Source: Pratylenchus scribneri (Eukaryota; Nematoda; Chromadorea; Rhabditida; Pratylenchidae). From it: a stretch of 64,000 bases of DNA. Numbering within the stretch: the first letter of the stretch is position 1; every line of letters starts with the position of its first letter. Made by a program: the position numbers and the translations under genes. Under the pieces are notes generated by a model that made no database searches, was not told the origin of the DNA, and saw only the letters and a program-made list of their open reading frames with translations. The DNA is taken from contig JAQSEB010000082.1 of assembly GCA_030063045.1 (NCBI GenBank), positions 2,976,001 through 3,040,000 on the forward strand. Reading direction: 5' to 3'. This document shows, piece after piece, positions 45,766 through 59,700 of the stretch.

Positions 45766-47471
45766 TGACCAAATAATGAAATAAATAATCAATTTAAACT
45801 ACTTATGATATATGATAACCATTATTGAAATTATTTTAATATTATTTTATTATATTTCTTAATTTGTTTTGAAATTAGTTATAAATTTTGTATTTCCATT
45901 TTGATTTAAAACATTTGAACATATTCAAACTCTATTTGAGCTTTAAGAAGCATCCAATTTCCAATCCAACTCTCAAATGTAACCCAAATGAAACAAACAC
46001 AAAAAATATACATCAAGCTAAATATTTCACTTTATCTTTTTGCTTTCACTAATTGTTGCTTTGCTGCCTTTTTTTCAACCAAAAATAGTAATAAAATCCA
46101 TTGTTCCATATTTAATTTTTCCCAGTTAGAGAAGAGATAGATTGGCAATAACTTAACAGCAATTATGATACGACAAGATTTGGAGGACTTGATGCTCAAG
46201 AAAATAATATATTAAAAAATTCATTATTATTTTGAATAAATTTTTGTTGCTTAAATAGATAGAATTTTTGATTTTTTGCAGTCTTTTTCCCATTTCTTCA
46301 TTATTTTGATATTGATATGGAAAAGTTTTGATTATTGTTCATTTCATCGATTTATTCTAATTTTCAATAAAAAGCAGCTATATTATTTTCAATTTAAATC
46401 AAACCTTAATACATTCCCTTTTAAATGCACTTCACTCCAATAATTCATACCCTCTCATTTTTTTGTGCAAATATTTGAATATGAAATTTGAAATTTGAGG
46501 GAAAGATGGGGACCAGAGAGAACAAAATTTTGTCCCAAAAATCCACCTTTTTATTAAAATTGAATAAATAGAATGAAGAGAGGAATGGACGGTTTTATAT
46601 TTATGGTGAAATGGCCTTCCATAAAAAATTGGCCTAGAATAAATTAAAATCGAATTTATTCGGGAATTATTGGCCGTCTGGGGATGAAGAAATAATCGAC
46701 CCCAATAATACCCGTCAATACCGAGGACCGAGATTCCGCTACCAAAAAATAAAAATCCAAAAAATAAATTAAATGATAAATATTTCAGCTATCATAAAAA
46801 CATATTTTTCCAAATTTTTTTAGACGTTTTTTATTTTTCAATTTTCATTCTTTTGAATTTCCAAAAAAATTTTTAAAATTAATTTTTCAGGAATTTTTTT
46901 TCCTCTCATTTAAAATTTATTTATTTTCGGGAGAACAATTCTTCATTTTTTCCATTTTGGCCTCTCCAATTTTTAGCCAATTTTCCTTGCCAATATTCGG
47001 CCAAAAAATGCAATTTATTATATTTTATTTTCCCACTCATTCAATGAATGAATGAATGTGCATGCACAAAAAACATTCTTTCGGGAAGTTCTTTTTTCAA
47101 AAAATTGATATATTTTAATTTAAACAAATATTTTATTTATATTTTACTAAAAATATCGATTTTATTTTTTTTAAAATAAATTTCTAACAATAAATATTAT
47201 TAAACAATGCAGCGAAAAATTGAAAATTATTATTTTTATGGGCCAATTTATTTTCATTTGTTTTCTCTTTCGAAAATTTCGCGCATAACAAAAATTCAAT
47301 GATTTTTTATTATCCCTTTTTTGAAAATTTCAAAATATAATTATCCTCTCTTTTAGTGAAAATTTTTTCAACAAAAATAATTTCATTTTTTAGCTATTGT
47401 CTTCTGAATAAAATAATAATTTAATTTAACACCCAAAAATTTCAACAAAATTGATTAAATTAGTAATAAAA
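45766..47471. other. AT-rich intergenic sequence
   Basis: No gene model. The GGT polyadenylation signal is likely near 45780. The last few hundred bases are the promoter side of the Rab-like gene. Confidence 0.45.
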
Positions 47472-50400
47472 ATGAATTTTTTCTCGCCTCCCCCCTCGCC
47501 CATGCCCAATGGACTCCCATCGATGTCCTCCTCATCCACATCGTCGCCATTTACGTTTTCCCAGCTGCCACCACAAAAACCGCCCCAATCCCCAATTCGA
47601 GTTCAATCGCCGCCAATGGGTGTTTTGATAGAAGAGGATGAAGAAGAAGAAAAGGAAGAAGAAGAGGAAGAGGAAGAAGTAATTGGAATAAAGGAGGAGA
47701 CGAAAAAGAATGAAGAAAATGTTGCAGAAAAAAGGGCAAAATTTCGGCTCCATTGAGAATGAAATGGCCAAGGATATAGAGGAAATCGAAGAGGCAGCCG
47801 ACAAAATGGCATTCATTGAGGAACAGGTGATTGGATGGAAATTTGAATAAATGAGAGGGAAAGGGGAATAAGTATTATCCCTATCTATGGTCAATCAAAA
47901 CCTAGGTAAATAAGCCTAAATTATTTATTTACATTTAATTCATTTGAATGTTCTGTTCTATTTATGGCCAAAATTGACCTTTAATTTTGGAATTTTTGCC
48001 CATATTACTAAAAAATTAAATAATTTTGCATTTTTCAAGGACAGGGCAAGTCAATTTTATCCAAAAATGTCATATTTTATTCTTTCGGGGCTTATTCATT
48101 CTAATAAGGCAAATATTAGTCTCCATACCATTTGACGGATTGAACCATATTCTTTTGGCCAATAATAATATTAAATCGATTTTATTTTGGCCCTTTTTAC
48201 AGCGTGCGGTCTTTTTGAGCCCGTGGATTTTTGGGAGAGGCGAGCGATTATTTTTCCCCTCAGAAATCCTTTCTATAAGGGTTTTTGTTTTTATTTCCGC
48301 AATATTTGCATTTCAATATAACAAAAAATAATTATTTTTGTGCACATTATTCTTTTTAGGCACTTCGTCTGTTCACTTTGTGCGACAAAGATTCAAAAGG
48401 ATTTATTGTTCGATCGGATTTGGAACATCTTCAATTGTTGATTTCGGCGGAACAATTTTTGCAAGTGGAAAGGGCATTCGATTTGGCCGATCGGTATCGA
48501 GTAAATTTGGTCTATGAGAAGGACTTCCTCACAGTGATAAGTAAGTTTACAATTAAAATTAAATTAATTAATTTAATATAGAACCGTTTTTGCTGGGAAA
48601 AGGCACAAAAAGTTCGCAGAGGATGGAAAAAGGTGGAATAACCGAATTCCGGAATATTTCCCTGGACACGGACAGTGAAAGGGTAAGGATCTATTTTTAG
48701 GTATTTTGAATGATTTTATCAAATAGAAATGTTCATCCGGTGAAGAATGGTCCCCGACCCGAAAATTGACCATCGCAATTGACAGTGGCCCATGTGAGGG
48801 CGGAGGAGGCGGATTGGCTGCAGCGAATTTGGGCCGAGATGAATATTCGACGACGACCACAATCAGTCCAATGGGCTATTTGGGCGGCATTTCGCCCTCT
48901 TCCCAATTGAGTGAATATTGGCATGGCACAAATTCAACAAATGGAGAGAGACGAACCACCGGCGGAAGTATTCAAATTTTACAATAAAATAATAAATGGG
49001 AATGGGAAAACATTTTTGCCGGTAGATTTAAATTCTTTAGCGAAAAGCTAAATTAACTTTTAAATCTTTGATCCTAAACTTTTGCCATTCGATTGAACTT
49101 ATCGAGACGCATCGTTTGGCCTATATATTTTAATGGCTTAGATCAACTAAAAATTTTAGATACCAAAAATCAAAATATGGTTTAAACGGTTTAATACCTT
49201 GAAGTTATTCAAATCATGACAATCAATATATCAATCGACGAATCTTGATGAGTTCTATTTAATGGCATACTAATGTTTATATGGTCTAAGAACAAGCATT
49301 AGCAATTTATCCTATAAAAACTGATCTTTCGGCAAAAGAATTGGCAATGGCACCCATAATAAATGGTTTCAAATTATAGGAATGTTTAAATATATACATA
49401 GAATTGGATAATGTCCGAAATTAGTGTAATGAATTCACTTCATTTTAATATTTTTTGTTAATTGAAACGAAATTTTAAAAAAAACAATTTTTAATTTTTT
49501 ATTCCTCTATTACAAATAAATGGAACACTTACAAGTCAATAAAAATGAATTAAAATCAATTTTTGTTTTAGGCTATTCCCCAGGCAGTCAAAGTGGCATT
49601 TCGCTTCACGATGAATTACTGTTGACAAATCCAAATTTGGGACATCGATATCAACATCAAAATTCGGCACCAAACAATTTTGAGCGTTCTTCAAATGGAG
49701 TAAATTGAAATAGGATATAGGAGAATTAAAATATTTTTATAATCAGATATCTGCCCATGTTTTGCTACATGAAATAAAATCACCAGGGTCGACTTGTTCC
49801 GAACCAATTCCATTCAAGGAGGCCGAATTTATGCAACATTTATTCACCAGAAGGACCACATGTGGGAATCCAGCTGTCAGTTTATTCAATTATTTTTTAT
49901 CAAAATCAAAAAAAAAACATTAATTGATCAATAAATATTGATTATTTTACGAAAAAAATCTAATTTATATTTATTTTTTATTTCTTTAAGAGTATTTGTC
50001 CGGAACGAATTTTCAAAGTGGTTTTTGTTGGTGATTCTGCCGTCGGAAAAACTTGCTTTTTGCATAGGTTTTCTTTAAAAATTTAATTTATTAAAAATTG
50101 ATTTTAAAATTATTTTTCAGATTCTGTCATAATCGTTTTAAACCATTGTTCAGTGCGACAATTGGTAAATTTATTTATGAAATATTTTAACAAATTTAAT
50201 CAAAATTAGGAGTGGATTTCACTGTTAAAACATTGTCCGTTCGTGATCGACTCGTTGCCTTGCAATTATGGGACACTGCCGGACAAGAACGGTAAATTGG
50301 AATGAATTTTTTAATTTATTATTTTCCAAATTAGTTTTCGTTCCATCACAAAGCAATATTTTCGGAAAGCTGATGGCGTTGTCCTCATGTACGATGTTAC

Positions 50401-51270
50401 ATCGGTATAATAATATTTATTTAATATACATTATTTTTATTTGAAGGAAACATCATTCGTAAATGTACGAAATTGGATTGAATCAGTGCGGATTGGCGTC
50501 GATGATGGATGCGTTTTATGTTTGGTTGGAAACAAAGTTGATTTATATCCAAATGAACATTGCCGAACGATCACATATCAGCATGGAATGGATTTGGCAA
50601 ATGTATAAATTCATTAATTCATTAATAAACAACTATTATTTATTATAACCTACGGTATTCCTTCTATTGTTCTGAATAGCAATTTGTAAATCAATACTGT
50701 AGACCGAATACCGTAATAATATCTTTTAATAAGGAAAAGATTTGATTATTTAGAATATGTTTATTGATATTTTTAAATACAACTTATTTTGCTAATAATT
50801 TTAATATCATTAAGGAATTTGACATGCTTTTCTTCGAGACCAGCGCATTCACCGGCCAAGGAATTGATGAATGCATGCAGGCATTAGCATTGTAATTTTT
50901 TTTGATATTTTTATCAAGCCCCAAGATTCATAGATTAATTTTAATTTTTAAATCATTTATAAAAAATGTTAATTAGCAAAGAGATAATTATTTTCTAATT
51001 AAAATAGCTGAAAATTTTATAGCTAACTAATAAGAGACCAAAAATTAGCCTGCATTTTTTAATTCGAAAATAAATTTTAAAATAGGAATAAATTAATTTG
51101 ATAGAGAATAATCACTTAAATAAGAAATTACAAATAAAAAAATAAAATATTAAACATTTATTAATTTCATTTTTAGACGCCTCCAAATTCGGGAAGATGA
51201 GCATATGGATGAATTGATCAAATTGGAATCAATGATGGGTGGAGGGAAAAGAAGTTGGTGCTGCATTTAA
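47472..51270 (+). CDS. EF-hand and Rab GTPase protein (RSEF-1/CRACR2A type)
   Basis: About 14 exons give roughly 540 residues. The N-terminus is Pro/Ser-rich and then a Glu run. An EF-hand-like segment follows ([20 protein letters not shown]), resembling EFCAB4/CRACR2A and RASEF. A low-complexity middle leads to a full Rab domain: [15 protein letters not shown] (P-loop), FSATIGVDF (switch I Thr), [16 protein letters not shown] and FETSA. It ends in SWCCI, a prenylation site. Such proteins couple calcium or adaptor binding to vesicle traffic. The EF loop has Lys at position 5 and Asp at 12, so calcium binding is doubtful. Intron 48968–49571 holds two copies of the CTCGAYGAGAT-like relic. Confidence 0.85.
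50651..50715. repeat. 65-bp mini inverted-repeat element
   Basis: TACGGTATTC at the left and GAATACCGTA at the right form a perfect 10-bp inverted repeat in a Rab-gene intron. The ends match the family seen at 7733–7975. Confidence 0.55.
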
Positions 51271-51682
51271 AAAGAGGGAAAAAAACAATTTGGGCAATAT
51301 TTTTATTCCGTTTTATAAATTTGATAAATATTATTTTTATTCACCAATATTTTTTTCCTCTTTTATTCATAATTTTATGAGCACGAATTAGGCCGATCAT
51401 CGCCGAAAAAGTAAATCGTATGGCTTCAAGTGGTTTTGGTATAACTTGAGCTCAAGGTGAAGAAGATAGAAGGGGTTTAAGTAGGATGAGACGGAAGGAA
51501 GGATGGCTACGCGCATATTTTGGTGATGAACAAGGGCATTGGATGAGGGGGACAACCCTCAAGCACGACCCGCAAATTGATTGGGAATTGCGCATAAACT
51601 TGGTTGCGCAACCATCTTATTAAGGAGAGACCAAAAACGGAAGGAAAAGGTTGAATTATTGATAAAAATCATTAAGTCCAAA
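51271..51682. other. Spacer with GC-richer segment
   Basis: 51380–51640 is richer in G+C than its surroundings and contains TTGCGCATAAACTTGGTTGC. It may be an inserted fragment. No coding pattern is recognised. Confidence 0.35.
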
Positions 51683-53392
51683 ATGTACCCTACCAATCCA
51701 CTATTATTTCTATTTAATTTTTTATCAATTTTTCTGCTAATTTTGGTATTTAATAAATATATATTTAATTAAATAATTATAAATTTAGGTTCGAATTAAA
51801 TGCAATGAAATGCTCGAAGGTTTTTGATTAAAAATTCATTAAAATTTAATTAAATTTTCAGATCGAGAAGTTGTTTGTTCCTCAGATAGAATGGTTGTAA
51901 ATTTGAGCTTTCGGAATCCATTCAATGGGATTGTATTTGTGCAAGGCAAATTCAACAATGAAAAGTGTAAATGGCGAGGAAATGGTGGACATTATTTATT
52001 GGTCCCTAAATATATTTATTATTAAAAATTATTTTGACAAATTTAGGTAATTTTGCCTTTAGGCCGACCATCATTTTGTGGAATTCGATGGGATCCAGTC
52101 AATTAATATTATATTAATATTTTAATTCAATATTTTTTTAGATTATTGGGGAACATTCCGTAATGTTAATTTTGTCCTCCGATGCACAAATATTGACGCA
52201 ACAATCCTTGTCATTGTCCGTCAGTTGTGTTCACGCTAGAAAAGAACAATCATTGACATTGACAATTGGGTCACCTTCAATTGATTCTGGCTTCAGGACA
52301 ATGTTCAAAAAATAATTAATAATTCTGAATTTAATTTTTAAAAATTATTCCAAATATAATTAATTTTTAGTGACCGTGAATCGATTGCATCTTTGCTTGG
52401 AAGAGCGCCAGCAATCCCGGCATTCTCCTTACAAATTCGGGATGCCCATGGATTGGATGGACAAATATTAAATGAAGCAGCAATTGGTCAAAGGTGAATA
52501 AAAAATATAATTGTAATATAAATTGTATAAATCACTCATAGATTAACATTGGATGCCTCACTCAGCGACAACAGTAATATCATTAATGTTTTAATAAAAA
52601 TATATATTAATTAATTAATTAATTATTTATTATTTAATTAATTAATTAATAATTATCCTCTCCTCTTTATTTAGCATTTTATGATATATTTGTTCATGGA
52701 TGCATTGCTCATGATGGGTCAAGAAATTCGGAAGCATCAATTCAAATAATTGATGATAATGGGTACAAAAATACAAAATTATTATTTATTTATTTTTATT
52801 TTTTTCAAGTTGTGCAATTTCCCTGCCTCGTGCCGTCGATGGGCCAACAATGATTTCGCCTCAAAATGAAAATGGAGGGAATGGCCATCCAAAACATGTT
52901 TTTGTCTATTTTTACGGATTTCAATTCACCACCGGTCCAATTGTTTATTTTGAATGTCAAATCACTCTTTGTATGGCACCGTGTGCTGTGAAAGTAATTT
53001 TAAAACAAAATTTCAAATTTGATTGCAATTAATTTGCAGCAATGCAATGAAAATTCGGCCATTCATGGCAGCACTTCGGCAACAATTTCGACGAGAATTG
53101 TCAAAACTCAACTGAATATGAGGCCACAAATACTTCAACCAATTTCACTAGGTAGAATATAATTAAATTAATAAACTGTTGATTTTTCCTATTAGCTCCT
53201 CATGCTGAAAAATTAATCGGCGAAATTCAACCCAATAAACAACCAATTTATGCCAATTTAATAAATTGCACCAATTTGGCATGGCTTCTGATTCTCTCAA
53301 CATTTAGTGTCCTTCTTTGCATTTCAATTTGGACAATTTTCATAAAATTACACAAAATTATCACCGGAATTTATAAAGCGATAAAGGCGTAA
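51683..53392 (+). CDS. ZP-domain cuticlin-like membrane protein
   Basis: About nine exons give roughly 410 residues. A signal peptide (PLLFLFNFLSIFLLILVRIK) is followed by a zona pellucida module. Its first half is VVCSSDRMVVNLSFRNPFNG, then KCKWRG and a CGIRWDP segment. The second half is FVHGCIAHDGSRNSEASIQI, DDNGCAISLPRA and YGFQFTTGPIVYFECQITLC. A C-terminal membrane helix (AWLLILSTFSVLLCISIWTI) ends in a short basic tail. Cuticlin ZP proteins polymerise in nematode cuticle. One donor was chosen inside an exon (ATTGG|GTCACC) because it alone keeps the frame. Confidence 0.85.
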
Positions 53393-53934
53393 AAGATGAA
53401 TTCAACAAATTCAAATTATATTTATTAATAATATTTATTCTCTAAAATTGATATTTTATTTTTTAATCTTTTTTGTAAATAAAAAATAAGATTTATCATG
53501 AGATTGTCATTTGTCATGGTTGATCGATAAATAAGGTATTACACCCTTAGAACCATTTTTCTATTTTGGGTTCAAAACTTTTAAAATTGGTTAAATCTGT
53601 GCCAAATCCCAAATCATGAATCAAAAATGTGTCTCGAAGAGATCTATCAATTGGTTGTATGTTTTGGTGGACTCTGGGTCAAATAATTGAACTGTTATAA
53701 ATAATTTTTTCGCCGTTTTAAATATTTCTCATTAATTAATTATATCAACAAATTCGAATAGTTTTAATAAATTTTTCAATTTTACGCTCATTATTTATAA
53801 TAAAAAAATTTAAAAAATATTTGAATAATAAAAAGGTATGAAATATATTTTTAAAAAATGAATAAATTTACTATGAATTTAACATTTTTATTAATAAAAT
53901 TCCATAAATAAATTATCTAATCTGCTTAAATTTT
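53393..53934. other. AT-rich spacer with a repeat relic
   Basis: GTCTCGAAGAGATCTATCAA at about 53632 belongs to the dispersed CTCGAYGAGATCTA motif. No gene is seen. Confidence 0.4.
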
Positions 53935-54051
53935 TTAATTCAACGGTAAATCAACAAGTTCCTCAAGCCATGGATAATCAACTCGGGTATCTTCAATTTG
54001 CCGGACCTTATTAATTGCTTGCCGAATATTTCGAGCCATATCGGACTCCAT
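53935..54051 (-). CDS. Possible small protein or terminal exon
   Basis: A 38-residue frame (MESDMARNIRQAINKVRQIE… ending VDLPLN) on the minus strand has a coding-like composition and follows a TTTTTGTAG acceptor. It may be the last exon of a gene whose earlier exon is the 39-residue frame at 54504–54385, but no splice pair joins them convincingly. Family not recognised. Confidence 0.35.
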   Translation of the reverse strand: MESDMARNIRQAINKVRQIEDTRVDYPWLEELVDLPLN

Positions 54052-54618
54052 TTTCTCTACAAAAATGAGAATGGTGAAAAATTTTATAGAAACTGTCGAC
54101 ATTAATTATTTGTCTAAAAGTATGGTATGCTCACAGAAATGGAGCCGAAATATTTTCGGGTATCTCAAAAATTTTTTTAATTGAACAAAAAATTAATTTT
54201 TATACCAAAAAATAGAGAACACTTTTAGAATATAATATAAGTTTTAAAAGGAATGTACATATATACTGAAAATAAAACGAATTAATTCCTCCAATTTCAT
54301 TGTTAATTTTTTCCTTTAATATTTTCCATTTTTTCTTCAGATGTAGTCAGCTGACATTTCTCCACATTGGAACTGACCCTTTTTTTATTTTATTTGGCCA
54401 AATAGAATAAATTCGATATGCCTTTGAAAGTGATCATGAATGTACCACAAATTTTTGACACCTGTTGTTTTATTTCCCCCAGAGGACATCAATTTTTGCA
54501 GCATTTTTAATGATCAACAACACCGCACATTTATTTAATTGATTTTTAAAATATATTTATATTTATTGTTTAAATATTTAGCTGATATTTTAGCCATTTT
54601 ATAAAAAAAATTCTGAAA

Positions 54619-55165
54619 ATGGTCCATAATTTTGTTATATATTTGACCTTCCTATTTTGTGTAGGATCATCTCAAGGTTTACATTCTTTCCATTAATTAA
54701 AATAATAATTTTATAGCATTACGTTGCTATTTCAAAACAGCCGCTGGCCCCAAATTTGAGATGGACGAATGTCCATCAAATACAAATGAATGCTTCACGG
54801 CACGATGCCGTTCCCAAGTGGATGGAAACCGTGTTGGTGGTTGGTTGAAATTAGATAAATTAAAATAATAATTTTTTTCTATTAGATATTTTAATTTTTT
54901 TCCACAAAATTCCCATAATAAATTAATAATTTAAGTATTGGCTGGATGTTTCACACGAATTTTTGCCACAATTTTCCAACCAATGTTCCAACGGCATCAT
55001 GCCTGCGATCCACCACATTTTTGTTCCTATGATTTCTGTAATTCATCGGGAAAGCAAAAACATCGAGCAGAAAACAATGCCGTGGGTGCTAAAAATGGTG
55101 GAAAATTCCAAATCATTGGTCTGCTGATATTTTCATTGGCAACAATAATGATTTTCTTTGTATAA
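54619..55165 (+). CDS. GPI-type Ly6/three-finger-like surface protein
   Basis: Three exons give about 136 residues. A signal peptide (NFVIYLTFLFCVGSSQA) leads to LRCYFKTAAGPKFEMDECPS, then CFTARCRS, AGCFTRIF and FCSYDFCNSS. The final CN after a CSYDFC block is the classic end of Ly6/uPAR and nematode three-finger domains. A hydrophobic C-terminus (IIGLLIFSLATIMIFFV) without a cytosolic tail suggests GPI anchoring. Likely a cell-surface signalling or receptor-modulating protein; no specific partner can be named. Confidence 0.75.
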
Positions 55166-56633
55166 TGCTCAAAAGAATGAAGAAAATTATAAATGAAATG
55201 AATCAACATTTGTTGCAGCCGATCTCGTTTTTTAGTTTCCACTGACCAGAAATAGTGTGGTGGCAGACATTGTAGTTTGTGACTAATGGCCATATCTCGG
55301 CTACTAGGCCACCTAGAGCAATATTTTTTTTATTCTTAGCCCTTAATATTTTTAAAATATATACAATCCGTTACAGAAATTTTTCCTCTGTTTTTAGTAT
55401 AAAAATTTTTTGGTCGATTAAAATTTTGAAAATACCCAAAAATTCTACTTCTGTTAAAGCCGATGTGTCTGTCGGCTCCATTATTGTGAATCTAGCTTAA
55501 TTCCCGACAAATTCATTTTAATTAAAAAACTAACTCAAATTTTCTTTGCTATGGGCCCACATCATTGGCCATAACCGCGCATTCATTTTGCTCCTTTCCC
55601 GATCAAAAATTCTACTTTTTGATTTATAATATTTATAAATTGTTAGCATATTGAAATCCTTAATAATTCTAAGATGATCTCTTTCAAAATATTTTGAAAA
55701 ATTTGGCAAATTCCCCATCACCGGTGGATCTTCAAAAATGAAAAACAGGAGGCCAAGCAAATAGGCTTCAGTCTTAAAAAATAAATTATTTTATATATTA
55801 ATTGTGTGCCAATTTTTTTGTCCACAAATTTTAATTTTTTTTTTTTTTGCCGACAAACTTAAAATGTTTTAGGAATCAATTTTCATCTAGCATTTGACAA
55901 ATTATTTCATTTTTTATGAGCTCACTGAAATGCTTCGATTCACATATAATATATAGTTTGTCTGATTTGGTTTAAAACTGATGAGAAACCACTAAAATCA
56001 TTTAAAGTTTTTGGTTTAAAACTCGGTTATTGTTAATGTCAGGCTAAATCAGATAATAAAATATATATGAAACGACTCGTTTCAATAAGCTTTACAAAAA
56101 GGTAAATATTTGCCTGGTGTAAATCGCTTCTTAAATTGTTATATAAAATTTATCTAAAAAATATTTTCCCTAAATTGTCTCAAATTCATATAGACATTCA
56201 AACAACCTTTCCTGGCACTTTTTTGTCGAATAAATGAGTGTTAGTAAATGTATGCCTTTCACATTCATCCAAAATTGTTTTGAATAAAATTTGCAAATTG
56301 CTCGCCAAATCGTCGTCAGTGCATTCCATCAATTTTTTTGTAATTATTTTAGCTCTTTTTATTGGCAATTTTAAAATTCTGCTATTCTTTTTTAACAACA
56401 CTTTTATTGACAAATTTGACAAATTTTCCCTCAACTTTTTGGGAAATATAATAAAATTTTATGCGGAACTTTTTGCGTGATTTTAGGGCCAATTAATTTA
56501 TAGTTTTTATAGGAAACAAAATCTTCTTAATCGACTTTTGCTAGCCATATATTTTTAATAAATTTGACAACTTTTATCCCTGATTTGTTAAATTCAAAGA
56601 TTTTTGGATTTGATTGGAAATTACAAAAATTTC
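55166..56633. other. Region with unassigned minus-strand frames
   Basis: Minus-strand frames 55760–55530 (contains FEDPPVMGNLPNFSKYFERD) and 56434–56198 (contains CTDDDLASNLQILFKTILDE) look coding in composition. The first follows a TTTTTTTAAG acceptor. They may be exons of one gene cut by the duplication border at 56634. Family not recognised. Confidence 0.35.
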
Positions 56634-56776
56634 TGATAGAAAGAAAAGGTAAACATCGATTCCCTTTCTCATTTTGGCCCAAAGGCTGATAAATCAATTT
56701 GATTAAATATTTTTTTTTGTTAAATTCCAAAAATATTCTATCATATATTTTTTGCTAACAGATTTATTTCCATTTT

Positions 56777-59700
56777 ATGCAATTTTCATTGAGGAATATT
56801 CAAAAATTTTGTACATTATTTGCCTTTATATTTTATTATTTTCTATGCATTTTCTCCACCATTTCCGGCCAATTGATTCAAAGGCAACAAATTTGCGCAA
56901 ATTCGGGACGATTTATGCAGGCCTATTGTTTGGCCGATTTTAATTGCAATTTTGGGAGGCAATTCGATCGAATGGATCCAAGTGAAAATCAAATTCTTTT
57001 TATATTTAAATTAATTTTGAATTTTAAAATACCTTATAACCTCTTTTAAAATCGCGTGGAGAATTTTAAACCTCTTAAAAATTGAGAAATTTTGGGGTCT
57101 AATTCCTTATTATTTTGTCGATATTTTTGTACAAATTATAGTGGATCTTTTAGAGCTTTATAGAATTAAGAAAATGCATTAAAAAATTTTTCAAAGTTCA
57201 CCCGGAGAAGAAATATATTTCCTCACAAAGTAGAGACTGGGGAATTAATAGGAGGGGGATTTTGAAAGAAGTTATACGGTATTACAAGTTTATTTTGATT
57301 TTAAGCCCAAAGGCAAATTTGCATCCGAGGATGGTGTTGTTCCCAAACAACCACTCCAAAAGAACAAGTCAATGTTTTTTTGCAACAAGACCAATTTTGC
57401 CCTAGTGGAACATTCAATGTTGAATTGCAATGCCAAACAAATGAAGATTGCATTCGATCTGTAGATAAAATAATTCAATAAAATAATTTAATTTATTTAA
57501 TTAGAGTGGAATTTCGCGCACTCCATTTCCAATTCTCGAATGCGGTGGGCAGGTTTAAAAATAATTAATTTTATTATTTATTTTAATTTATATATTTAAA
57601 AGGGTTACTGTTGTACATCTCGACGATATCAAAAACCATTACGGAATGGCGATTATTGCCTAAATGGTGGAATTGCCAATGGCAACCAATGCCAACGCAC
57701 CGAACAATGCCAACAAATGGGAGGAGGAATTAATGGTCAATTTTCGGATAATAAATTAACTAAAATAATGTTTTTAAGACGCAGTTTGTATTGACAATCA
57801 ATGTTGCAGTCGAAGGGATGGTGCTGGACAATTCGATGATCCAAATCCGAATATAAATCCGAATCCGAATTGGAATAATCAACAAAATGGAATTTTTCCC
57901 AGCAATATTCTCTGCTCAAATGGAGGACATTTTACGGTAATGGAAAAATTTTTTGTAGAAAAATTTAAATTATTTTTTCGTCGACAAAACTTTAACGGTT
58001 TCGTAAGAAAATTTTGCCAAGCAATCATAGCATGTTTTTAGGCTCATTAACCAGCCTTCATTCTTTTTTTTATCCAATTAGAAATTAAGTCTTAAACCAT
58101 AAAGTTAATATGGTTCAAATGGTTAAATCAAAGGGTTTTTGACCAAATCAGACTAACATATGAATTTATGTGCCTTATTTAGCTAATAAGCTAAATGATC
58201 TACCTGATGAAAATCACTCCTAAACCCTAATAAGCCTGTCGACAAAATGAATGTAATTTGCTGACAAAGAATTTAAAATTTATCAACAAGAAAATGACAC
58301 TCATTATTATAATATATTTAAATAATCTAATTAATTTAATATTTATATTTATTAGAATCAATATTGTACTGGGCTATTAGCAAATGAATGTGGGAATTTG
58401 TATCAAATGGCGTGGACAGCAATTTGTATTGATGGTCGATGCTGCACAACTCCATTGAATGCAAATAATCCGGGTAATAAATTAATGGAATACATTTTAA
58501 ATTATTCTATATTATAAGGTTTGAATGATTTTGACCGTGGAATGGCCATTTGTTCGGGTTATCGCCAACAATATATTCGTCGACATTGCCAAAGTCCATC
58601 AAATTGTGGTTATCCGTCCACCGATTTCACTTGCATTTCCGGCTATTGTTGTGCCCAATATGGTGTTGGGGGCAATTGGAATAATTGGAATGGTAATAAA
58701 AATAATAATAAATAATAATTAATTTAATTATTTCCCCCAAAAGCACCTTCTCCTGGCATTCGACCAAATGGGCCAAATGGATTTTGCCCTGCCAACGGAC
58801 AATTCCCTCGTTTTATGGGCCAATCATGCACTTTGGACTCGGATTGCCCTCCAAATTTTGATTCCCGAACTCAGGCACAATTAATGGTCAAATGCATTCA
58901 AAATTGGTGTTGTGCCCCAAATTCACAATTTGGCATTGGGGCGGGGGCATGGGACCAAGGAGGTGGAAATTGGATTGGCCCAAATCAAAACCCACAAAAT
59001 GGCCTAATTCCAATTAGAAATGTTCAGGGTTTTGGAATAAATATTTCAATTTGAATTAATTTTAATTTGAGGTTTTTGTTATGATGGCTCACAAAGTGAT
59101 CGACAATGTTTGAATGGCAAAGATTGTAGGGCGCAAGAGAGTTGTACAAACAATGTTTGCTGCCAGAATAGAGGAGATCAAGATCAATGTAATTATAATA
59201 ATAATTAATTAATTTTATTACTATAAATACGGTATTACATCTTTTAGTGACCCCGGGGCTATAATTTTTCAAAACCCTCCAGAAGAAGACGGGGGCTTCT
59301 ATTAGAGAGGGAATATTATTTTTCCGAGAGTCTCAAAAGAACAAAAATTTATTTTTTTTTACTTTTTCATCATAAAAAGCCCAAAATTAGACTATTATTA
59401 GAGGGAGAATGCTCTTATATTTTTCAAATCGGGGGGCAATAATAGAGAAAATACGGTACGTTAATCTCCCTTTTTGAAGATGCTTGCGGTGGACTTCAAT
59501 CAATTGGGCAATGCACATCAAATGGATATTGCACGAGGGGGGAATGTGTTTCGGCAAATGTTTGTTGCGAATGTCAATTTGGGCAACCCCAATTGGACAT
59601 TGCCAATTGCAGAAGCGGGGTATTTAAAATTATTAATTCATTAATATTTAATTTAATTAATTTGTATAATGGAAAAATATTTAATTTATCGGAAAAAAAC

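Noticed and set aside
47532..47894. 120-codon minus-strand frame rich in Phe/Leu
   Set aside because: Antisense of the Pro/Ser/Glu-rich first exon of the Rab-like gene.
52590..52660. TTAA palindromic run as a transposon end
   Set aside because: Simple (AATT)n low complexity inside a ZP-gene intron, without inverted repeats or duplication.
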